This document shows positions 1-5,475 of a stretch of DNA of 12,165 nt, piece after piece (the first letter of the stretch is position 1; the number at the start of each line of letters is the position of its first letter). The stretch spans positions 1 through 12,165 of the forward strand of contig CAMIMK010000063.1 in NCBI GenBank assembly GCA_946221765.1. The letters are read 5' to 3'. Source of the stretch: an uncultured Rhodovulum sp. (GTDB lineage Bacteria; Pseudomonadota; Alphaproteobacteria; Rhodobacterales; Rhodobacteraceae). The notes beneath the pieces are model-generated. The model ran no database searches, was not told the origin of the DNA, and saw only the letters and a program-made list of their open reading frames with translations. A program made the translations under genes and the position numbers.

Positions 1-107
1 GGGGGGAAGCGCCCGCCGCGGGATCCGGGGTTCCGCGGAATCGCCCGTTGGGGGTTGCGCCCGGACGGCGGCGTCCTAAGGGTGGCCGCGACGAACGGGG
101 GGAGCGC
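1..107. other. Leader region before the ParA-like gene
   Basis: This short stretch contains no recognisable gene. It holds a 10-bp palindrome, TTCCGCGGAA (31-40), of unknown meaning, and a purine-rich Shine-Dalgarno-like run of G residues ending in GGGGGGAG at about 97-104. That run sits just before the ATG at 108 and favours this start. An in-frame GTG-type start at 48 would add 20 residues rich in Arg and Gly that do not resemble ParA proteins. No clear promoter is visible, and the upstream end is cut by the window. Confidence 0.4.
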
Positions 108-734
108 ATGCGCACGATACTTGTGGCCAACCGGAAGGGCGGGGTCGGCAAGACGGTCACGGCCGTCACGATCGCGACCGCACTCGCCAGCCGGGGTGCG
201 GAGGTGGCGCTGGCCGATGCCGACGCGCAGAAATCCGCCCTGCGCTGGCTCCGGCAGCGTCCGGACACCGTCCGGCCCGTCACCGGCCTCGACTGGAGCC
301 ACAAGGGCGATGTCGGCGACGCGCCGAAGGGCATCGACTGGCTGGTCATCGATGCGCCCGGCGCGCTGAAGGGCGACCGGGCCGAGGCGCTGATCGCCGA
401 GGCCGATGCGGTGGTGTCGCCGCTGATGCCCTCCTTCTTCGACCTCGACAGCACCCGCCGGTTCCTGAAGGAGATCGAGGGGGTGAAGCGGGTGCGCAAG
501 GGCAAGGTCCCGGTGCACCTGCTCGCCAACCGCGTGCGGCCCCAGTCGAAGGGCGTCGCGCGGCTGGAGGCCTTCTTCGCCGAGCTCGGGCAGTCCCCGG
601 TGGCCTGGATCAGCGAGCGCAGCGCCTATGCCGACCTGGCCGAACGCGGGCTCGGCATCTTCGACCAGCCGCAGCGGAGCTATGTCCCGCTGCGCGCGCA
701 ATGGGAGCCGCTGCTCGAAACCCTCGCCCCCTGA
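108..734 (+). CDS. Orphan ParA/MinD-family ATPase
   Basis: The 208-residue product is a small cytoplasmic deviant-Walker ATPase of the ParA/MinD superfamily, which position DNA or protein cargoes by ATP-dependent dimerisation. The N-terminus shows the deviant Walker A motif KGGVGKT (residues 10-16). LADADAQKSALRW (about 36-48) is the switch I region, and LVIDAPG (about 80-86) corresponds to Walker B and switch II. The length fits the short 'orphan' ParA class, which lacks an N-terminal helix-turn-helix. No parB gene and no parS-like repeat lies beside it, so chromosome partitioning is not supported. Related alphaproteobacterial orphans position cytoplasmic clusters such as chemotaxis arrays, but no such partner is visible. 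The ATG at 108 is preferred because the ATPase fold begins directly there and a G-rich ribosome site precedes it. The family call is secure; the cargo is unknown. Confidence 0.88.
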   Translation: MRTILVANRKGGVGKTVTAVTIATALASRGAEVALADADAQKSALRWLRQRPDTVRPVTGLDWSHKGDVGDAPKGIDWLVIDAPGALKGDRAEALIAEADAVVSPLMPSFFDLDSTRRFLKEIEGVKRVRKGKVPVHLLANRVRPQSKGVARLEAFFAELGQSPVAWISERSAYADLAERGLGIFDQPQRSYVPLRAQWEPLLETLAP

Positions 735-765
735 GGGACTGCGCGGGAGGGCTGCCTGCGGGCCG

Positions 766-1893
766 TCAGACGGGTTCCAGATCCCCGGCGGCCCGGATGG
801 CATGGAACGCCGCCACGAAGGCCGCCAGCCGGCCCTCGGCGATGGCCGCGCGCAGGCCGGCCATCAGCTCCTGATAGTAATGCAGGTTGTGCCAGGTCAG
901 CAGCATCGAGGCGATGATCTCGCCCGACTTGAAGACGTGGTGCAGATAGGCCCGGCTGTAGCCTTTGCAGGCCGGGCAGCTGCAGTCGGGGTCGAGCGGG
1001 CGCGGATCCTCGGCATGGCGGGCGTTCTTGATGTTGACCGCCCCGCGCCGGGTCAGCGCCTGCCCGGTGCGGCCCGACCGGCTCGGCAGCACGCAGTCGA
1101 ACATGTCGACGCCGCGCAGCACCGCGCCGACGATGTCGTCGGGCTTGCCGACGCCCATCAGGTAGCGCGGCCGGTCCTCGGGCAGGAAGCCCGGCGCATA
1201 GGCGAGCACGCCGAACATCGCCTCCTGCCCCTCGCCGACCGCGAGGCCCCCGATCGCATAGCCGTCGAAGCCGATGGCGGTGAGCGCCGCCGCCGATTCC
1301 TCGCGCAGATCGCGGGTCACGCCGCCCTGCATGATGCCGAAGAGCAGGTATCCCGGCCGGTCGCCGAAGGCCGCCTTCGAGCGTTCCGCCCAGCGCATCG
1401 ACAGGCGCATCGAGCTGGCCACGGCCGCGTCGGTCGCCGGCAGGGCCGGGCATTCGTCGAAGGCCATCACAATGTCCGAGCCGAGCAGCCGCTGGATCTC
1501 CATGCTCGTCTCGGGCGAGAGGTGATGCACCGAGCCATCCACATGGCTGCGGAAGGTCACGCCCGCCTCGGTCAGCTTGCGCAGATCGGCGAGGCTCATC
1601 ACCTGGAAGCCGCCCGAATCGGTCAGGATCGGACGATCCCAGTTCATGAAGCGGTGCAGGCCGCCGAGCCGGGCCACCCGCTCGGCGCCGGGGCGCAGCA
1701 TCAGGTGATAGGTGTTCCCGAGCAGGATGTCGGCGCCCGTCGCGCGCACGCTCTCGGGCAGCATCGCCTTGACGGTCGCGGCAGTGCCGACCGGCATGAA
1801 GGCGGGCGTGCGGATCTCGCCGCGCGGGGTCGCGATGACCCCGGTGCGGGCAAGACCGTCACGGGCAACAAGGGTGAAGGGATTCGCGGCCAT
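766..1893 (-). CDS. tgt: Queuine tRNA-ribosyltransferase (tRNA-guanine transglycosylase)
   Basis: This cytoplasmic enzyme swaps guanine-34 of Asp, Asn, His and Tyr tRNAs for preQ1, the committing step of queuosine modification. The 375-residue product has the full family set: TDSGGFQ with the general acid/base Asp92, DECPA (about 146-150) and GIMQGG (about 186-191) in the base pocket, and MFDCVLPSRSGR with the nucleophile Asp266. The zinc site is Cys304, Cys306, Cys309 (DCSCPAC) and His335 (TWHNLHYY). Length matches bacterial Tgt, so it looks intact. The open frame extends to 1929, but the ATG at 1893 is preceded by GGGGAGG at ideal spacing and starts with MAANPFTL, as expected for Tgt. It converges on the ParA-like gene with only 31 bp between stops. 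No queA or other queuosine gene is in view. Confidence 0.97.
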   Translation of the reverse strand: MAANPFTLVARDGLARTGVIATPRGEIRTPAFMPVGTAATVKAMLPESVRATGADILLGNTYHLMLRPGAERVARLGGLHRFMNWDRPILTDSGGFQVMSLADLRKLTEAGVTFRSHVDGSVHHLSPETSMEIQRLLGSDIVMAFDECPALPATDAAVASSMRLSMRWAERSKAAFGDRPGYLLFGIMQGGVTRDLREESAAALTAIGFDGYAIGGLAVGEGQEAMFGVLAYAPGFLPEDRPRYLMGVGKPDDIVGAVLRGVDMFDCVLPSRSGRTGQALTRRGAVNIKNARHAEDPRPLDPDCSCPACKGYSRAYLHHVFKSGEIIASMLLTWHNLHYYQELMAGLRAAIAEGRLAAFVAAFHAIRAAGDLEPV

Positions 1894-2191
1894 GGCGCCT
1901 CCCCTAAACCGCCCGCCGCCCGGGCACAAATGGCGGGCTGGGACTCGCGCTGCCGGACCCTGACCGCCGCCCGATCATGCGGGCCGGATCGGAGACGAGG
2001 GCCGCGGCAGGCCCCCGCGCCCCGGGCTCCGAGTCTGTCCGGGACGGCGGCGGGCCGGCGCGGGAATGTCGCGATCCCGGAAGGAGAACCCTCCCGCCAG
2101 CACCGGGGATACTGGCGGGAGGGACCGACGCTCCGGGGCGCGAAAGACCGGCGGACCGGCCCGGCCGGGGTTCCGGACAGCCTTTCAGGCC
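1894..2191. other. Spacer between tgt and the epimerase gene
   Basis: This 298-bp GC-rich spacer separates two - strand genes. It holds the Shine-Dalgarno of tgt next to 1893 and the inverted repeat at 2089-2123. A tgt promoter should lie here, but I could not identify convincing -35 and -10 boxes. Open frames crossing it in other phases look like arginine- and proline-rich shadows, not genes. Confidence 0.5.
2075..2123 (-). terminator. Probable intrinsic terminator after the epimerase gene
   Basis: A perfect 12-bp inverted repeat pairs 2089-2100 (CCCTCCCGCCAG) with 2112-2123 (CTGGCGGGAGGG) around an 11-nt loop. Read on the - strand, the stem is followed by TTCTCCTT (2088-2081), a T-rich though interrupted tract. 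It begins about 70 nt beyond the epimerase stop codon and points the right way to end that transcript before it reaches tgt. On the + strand the stem is not followed by T residues, so it should act mainly in one direction. Confidence 0.65.
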
Positions 2192-3088
2192 CTACTGCGG
2201 CAGGCGGCTGCGCTCGGCCTGGCGCTGGACCTCCTGCGCGGCCTTGAGCTGGGACTTGGTGTACATGAGCGCATGGGAGGCGAGGTCGTGGCCATCTTCC
2301 CAGAGGTTGCGCCAGATGCCCAGGATCCCCTCCAGCGGCTGGCCGACCACGCGGCTGGAGAAGCTCTCGAAGGTGATCGGCCCCTGGTAGCCGGTGCTCA
2401 CCAGCGCCCGGAAGGCCGATTGCAGGTCGATGCTGCCCGAACCGAGATAGCCGCGGTGGCTGTCGCCGGTGTGGAAATAGCCGATCAGGTCGCCGGTCTC
2501 CTCGATGGCCGCGGCCATGTCGGATTCCTCGATGTTCATGTGATAGACATCGAGATGCAGCTTGACGTTCGGCGCGCCGATGCGCCGGCACATCTCGACA
2601 CCCTGCGCCGCGGTGTTGAGGATGTTGGTCTCGTAGCGGTTCACGACCTCGAGGCAGAGGGTGATGTCGCTCGCGGCGGCAACCTCGGCCACCTCGCGCA
2701 GGATGTCGACCGACTGGGCGACGCCGGCTGCGGTCGGCTGGGTGTAGTACTTGCCGAAGGCCGAATACAGGATGCCGCCGATGTAGTTGCCGCCGCAGTC
2801 GCGGCAGACGGAGATCGCGTCGAGGAGCTTGGCCTTTCCGAGACGGCCCTTCTCCGGGTCGCCGCTGGAAATGTCGGTGTCGAAGTCGAGGCCGAGCGAG
2901 AAGCTGATGCCGATTCCCGCCGATGCCAGCTGCCGCGACGTGTAATCCGCGTCGATCAGCGAGGGATCGAGCGCCGGCGCCTCGATGAAATCATAGCCGA
3001 CCTCGGCCGTCTTCGCGATCGCGCGCGCGCATTCCTCGTGACTCCAGCCTGCTTCCCAGACCAGCGCATGTACGCCGAGCTTGTTCAT
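2192..3088 (-). CDS. Sugar 3-epimerase, D-tagatose/D-psicose 3-epimerase type (TIM barrel)
   Basis: The 298-residue product belongs to the xylose-isomerase-like TIM-barrel family. It most resembles ketose 3-epimerases such as Pseudomonas cichorii D-tagatose 3-epimerase and Agrobacterium D-psicose 3-epimerase, metal-dependent cytoplasmic enzymes that invert C3 of free ketoses. The four metal ligands are in place: Glu147 (CLEVVNRYE), Asp180 (KLHLDVYHMNIEE), His206 (YFHTGDSHR) and Glu241 (ITFESF). Substrate-contact residues Glu153, His183 and Arg212 also align. Length is normal for the family. The start at 3088 is chosen because MNKLGVHALVW begins the barrel's first strand and GGGGGGAAAGAG precedes it; the frame stays open upstream to 3220 but that part is low-complexity. 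The gene is divergent from the regulator-transporter unit, sharing its control region. Preference for a ketopentose, ketohexose or deoxyketose cannot be told from sequence, and a related isomerase activity is possible. Confidence 0.85.
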   Translation of the reverse strand: MNKLGVHALVWEAGWSHEECARAIAKTAEVGYDFIEAPALDPSLIDADYTSRQLASAGIGISFSLGLDFDTDISSGDPEKGRLGKAKLLDAISVCRDCGGNYIGGILYSAFGKYYTQPTAAGVAQSVDILREVAEVAAASDITLCLEVVNRYETNILNTAAQGVEMCRRIGAPNVKLHLDVYHMNIEESDMAAAIEETGDLIGYFHTGDSHRGYLGSGSIDLQSAFRALVSTGYQGPITFESFSSRVVGQPLEGILGIWRNLWEDGHDLASHALMYTKSQLKAAQEVQRQAERSRLPQ

Positions 3089-3130
3089 CTCTTTCCCCCC
3101 AATGTCCTTCGGGATCTCTGTCCCTCCGGT

Positions 3131-3160
3131 GGCTCCGACACGGAGCCGGCTGCATGCAGC
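3131..3160. repeat. Hairpin plus 12-bp palindrome in the epimerase leader
   Basis: Two dyad elements lie back to back. GGCTCCG (3131-3137) and CGGAGCC (3141-3147) form a 7-bp stem with a 3-nt loop. GCTGCATGCAGC (3149-3160) is a perfect 12-bp palindrome. They lie about 40-70 nt upstream of the epimerase start, so they could be in its 5' leader RNA or act as a second protein site. The palindrome does not match the TGAAACGTTTCA operator. Function is unknown. Confidence 0.4.
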
Positions 3161-3191
3161 GCGCATGGAAGTTGCGCCCCGCACGGCAAGA

Positions 3192-3220
3192 TTGACAATC
3201 CTGCGAGAGAAGTCTACCAA
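3192..3220 (+). promoter_or_regulatory. Candidate sigma-70 promoter of the regulator-transporter operon
   Basis: A perfect -35 hexamer TTGACA (3192-3197) is followed after 17 nt by TACCAA (3215-3220), a weak -10 match with T, A and A at three of the conserved positions. This places the transcription start near 3227, inside the palindromic operator, and about 70 nt before the regulator's ATG. The -35 box lies within an 11-nt inverted repeat, GATTG-A-CAATC (3190-3200), which also gives TTGTCA on the - strand. The -10 assignment is the weak point. Confidence 0.5.
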
Positions 3221-3223
3221 AAA

Positions 3224-3235
3224 TGAAACGTTTCA
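3224..3235. promoter_or_regulatory. LacI/GalR-family operator palindrome
   Basis: TGAAACGTTTCA is a perfect 12-bp palindrome with the central CG typical of LacI/GalR-family operators; Cra-, RbsR- and CcpA-type sites have very similar cores. It lies in the divergent region just after the candidate -10 box, so a bound repressor would block the start of the + strand operon. The regulator encoded 63 bp downstream is a LacI-family protein, so autoregulation is the natural reading. A position upstream of the epimerase would let it control both arms. I saw no second copy in the window. Confidence 0.75.
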
Positions 3236-3282
3236 CCGTGGCAGATCCAGCCGGCACCGGTTAGAAGCGAAACATGGACTGC

Positions 3283-3297
3283 GGGGAGAGAGACGGG
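3283..3297 (+). promoter_or_regulatory. Ribosome binding site fixing the LacI-type start
   Basis: GGGGAGAG (3283-3290) lies 7 nt before the ATG at 3298. The in-frame ATG at 3274 has no comparable site and would add eight residues not expected before a LacI-type DNA-binding domain. Confidence 0.7.
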
Positions 3298-4392
3298 ATG
3301 GCCAAGAGCACGCGACCCTCCATCCGCCTGGTGGCCGAACGCGCGCGGGTTTCCGTCGCCACCGTCTCGAACGTGCTCAACGACAAGCCCACCGTATCGC
3401 CCGAGATCGTCGCCCGTGTCCGGCAGACGGTCAAGGAACTCGGCTATGTGGTCGACATCTCCGCCTCGCGGCTGCGCTCGGGCCAGTCCCGGCTGGCGGC
3501 GGTGGTCGTGCCCGACCTGGCGAATCCGATGTTCGCCACCTTCGTCTCGACTCTGGAGAATGCCGCGCGCCTCGACGGCTTCGACCTCGTGGTGGTCTCC
3601 GCGCGCAACAGCACCGCAGAGGAGGCCGACCGGCTGCTCAACCTGCGCGCGTGGCGCCCGGCGGGTCTCATCATCATCCCCTGCGACGGCCGGCTGCTCT
3701 CGCGCCTGCCGGACTCCGGCCTCGGGCCGGTCGTGGTGGCAGACCGCATCCCGGACGATCCGGGCTTCGACCTGATCGCCGTCGACAACGGTCCCGCCTC
3801 GGCGGCGGTGGCGCAGGCGATCGAGGCCGCCGGTCATTCCGAGTGCCTCGTCCTCGGCACGAGCCTCGGCATCAGCAACATCCGCGAGCGGTGGGAGGGC
3901 GCCTGCTCGGGCTGCAGCCACATGGAGCTGGAGCTGATGGAGGTGGGCCTGAACGACACCGCGCGGATGGAGCAGCTGGAGGCCCGGCTGCGGTCCCCGG
4001 ACCGGCCGCGGGCGCTGTTCTCGCTCGACCACGGCACGACACTCATCGTCTACCGCATGCTGGCCGAGATCGGCCTGCGCATCCCCGAGGACATCGCGCT
4101 CGCGAGCTTCGACGAGACCGACTGGATGGAACTCGTCAGCCCGGGCATCACCGCCGCGCGCCAGCCGGTCGCCGAGATGGCGGACTGTGCCTGGACGCTG
4201 CTCAAGCACCGGATCCGCGGCGATGCGATCACCGAGACGCAGCAGCACCGGCGGCTGCGCTGCATCATCACGACGCGCGGCTCGACCGCACGTCCGGATG
4301 CCCGCTCCGCGCCCTGCCCCGGCAACAGCTTCGACCCGGAACGACAAGAAAACCAAGTGGCGAACACGCCCATTAGTGGAGGAAGACCATAA
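3298..4392 (+). CDS. LacI-family transcriptional regulator
   Basis: This 364-residue DNA-binding regulator should repress the surrounding operon until a sugar or sugar phosphate is bound. The N-terminal helix-turn-helix covers about residues 8-27, with recognition segment SVATVSNVLN and the following TVSPEIVARVR. The hinge (about 50-62) keeps the minor-groove leucine at 59. The periplasmic-binding-protein-like effector domain starts at RLAAVVVPD (65-73) and contains IIIPCD, VVVADR, AVDNG and the C-terminal IPEDIALASFDETDW (262-276). Family members usually end near RGST (327-330), but this one runs about 34 residues further, a polar tail ending in SGGRP that shows no domain. Its TAA shares one base with the ATG of the binding-protein gene, and the Shine-Dalgarno of that gene is inside its last codons. 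A perfect operator palindrome lies upstream of it. The effector is unknown. Confidence 0.93.
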   Translation: MAKSTRPSIRLVAERARVSVATVSNVLNDKPTVSPEIVARVRQTVKELGYVVDISASRLRSGQSRLAAVVVPDLANPMFATFVSTLENAARLDGFDLVVVSARNSTAEEADRLLNLRAWRPAGLIIIPCDGRLLSRLPDSGLGPVVVADRIPDDPGFDLIAVDNGPASAAVAQAIEAAGHSECLVLGTSLGISNIRERWEGACSGCSHMELELMEVGLNDTARMEQLEARLRSPDRPRALFSLDHGTTLIVYRMLAEIGLRIPEDIALASFDETDWMELVSPGITAARQPVAEMADCAWTLLKHRIRGDAITETQQHRRLRCIITTRGSTARPDARSAPCPGNSFDPERQENQVANTPISGGRP

Positions 4393-5405
4393 TGCAGATC
4401 TCACGTCGTGGCTTGCTGGCCTCAGCCGCGGGCCTTGCAGCGGCCGGCACGCTCTGGAGCGCGCTCGCGGCCCCCGTTCTGGCCGCGGGCGAGCCGCAGG
4501 TCGGGGTCGTCGTCAAGATCGGCGGCATCCCCTGGTTCAACGCCATGGAAGAGGGCATCAAGAAGGCCGCGCCCGAATACAAGATGGAGGCCTGGATGGT
4601 CGGTCCGACCCAGGCCGACGCCGCCCAGCAGGTGCGCGCCATCGAGGACCTGATCGCGCGCAAGGTTGCCGTGATCGGCATCGTCCCGAACGACTCGGCC
4701 GCCCTTGCCCCGGTGCTCGGCCGCGCACGGGACGCTGGCATCAAGGTGCTTGCCCACGAGGGTCCCGACCAGCAGAACATGGACTGGGACTTCGAACTGA
4801 CCACGACCGAGGCCTATGGCAAGGCCCACATGGACCTGCTTGCCAAGGAGATGGGTGAGGAAGGCGAATACATCGTCTATGTCGGCTCGCTGACCGTGCC
4901 GCTGCACAATGCCTGGGCCGACGCCGCGATTGCCTACCAGAAGGAAGCCTATCCGAAGATGACGATGCTCGGCGACCGCTTCGGCGTGGCCGAGAGCGTC
5001 GACGAGACGATCAAGACCACGCAGGACCAGTTGCGCGCCCATCCGGAACTGAAGGGCATCCTGACCTTCGGGTCGCAGGGCCCGATCGGCGCCGCCCGCG
5101 TCCTGGAGGATCGCGAGGTTGCGGACAAGGTGGCGCTCGTGGGCGGCTTCTCCCCGGGTCAGGGCGTGAAATACGTCAAGAACGGTACTATCCGCGGCGG
5201 CTTCATCTGGAACCCGATGACTGCGGGCGAGGTCTTCGTGCAGCTCGCCTCGATGCTCGCCGCCGGCGAGGAGCCGAAGGACGGCATGGAACTGGCCGGC
5301 GTCGGCCCCGTGCAGGTCTTCCCGGACAAGAAGCTCATCCAGGCCCAGAAGCTCGAGGCGCTCGACAAGGCGAACATCGATCGGCTGGTCGAGCTCGGGC
5401 TCTAG
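4392..5405 (+). CDS. Periplasmic sugar-binding protein of a CUT2 ABC importer
   Basis: The 337-residue product is the substrate-binding component of a simple-sugar ABC importer. An N-terminal signal contains a twin-arginine-like SRRGLL (residues 4-9), an Ala-rich hydrophobic stretch and a likely cleavage site after PVLA (about 31), so export may go through Tat. The mature part is a type I periplasmic-binding fold of the RbsB/RhaS/LsrB group. KIGGIPWFNAMEEG (42-55), GPTQADAAQQV (71-81) and the C-terminal LDKANID resemble RhaS- and LsrB-type proteins. A strong Shine-Dalgarno GGAGGAAG (4378-4385) lies 6 nt before the ATG, and the start overlaps the stop of the regulator by one base (TAATG). It is followed by a large hairpin. 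The bound sugar cannot be read from the sequence; a ketose or deoxysugar is plausible from the neighbours. Confidence 0.92.
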   Translation: MQISRRGLLASAAGLAAAGTLWSALAAPVLAAGEPQVGVVVKIGGIPWFNAMEEGIKKAAPEYKMEAWMVGPTQADAAQQVRAIEDLIARKVAVIGIVPNDSAALAPVLGRARDAGIKVLAHEGPDQQNMDWDFELTTTEAYGKAHMDLLAKEMGEEGEYIVYVGSLTVPLHNAWADAAIAYQKEAYPKMTMLGDRFGVAESVDETIKTTQDQLRAHPELKGILTFGSQGPIGAARVLEDREVADKVALVGGFSPGQGVKYVKNGTIRGGFIWNPMTAGEVFVQLASMLAAGEEPKDGMELAGVGPVQVFPDKKLIQAQKLEALDKANIDRLVELGL

Positions 5406-5413
5406 CTGACGGC

Positions 5414-5454
5414 GGCGGCGCTGCATCCGCCCGGGTGCGGCGCCGCCGGATTTT
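5414..5454 (+). terminator. Strong intercistronic hairpin between binding-protein and ATPase genes
   Basis: Beginning 8 nt after the binding-protein stop, 5414-5428 pairs with 5433-5447 in a 15-bp stem (13 Watson-Crick and two G-T pairs) closed by the 4-nt loop GCCC. It is followed by GGATTTT (5448-5454), a short T run. The form suits a partial rho-independent terminator or a 3'-end stabiliser. Such hairpins after binding-protein genes are known to leave that message more abundant than the membrane components. Because the downstream genes have no obvious promoter of their own, readthrough must occur. Confidence 0.75.
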
Positions 5455-5475
5455 CCCGGAGGGGGAGGCAAGGTG

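Noticed and set aside
628..2247. A 539-codon + strand frame across tgt
   Set aside because: It is antisense to tgt, whose catalytic and zinc residues are all present on the other strand. The product is low-complexity.
3089..3220. N-terminal extension of the epimerase frame to 3220
   Set aside because: The extra 44 residues would put the coding region through leader dyads and the candidate promoter. The family N-terminus and a strong ribosome site are at 3088.
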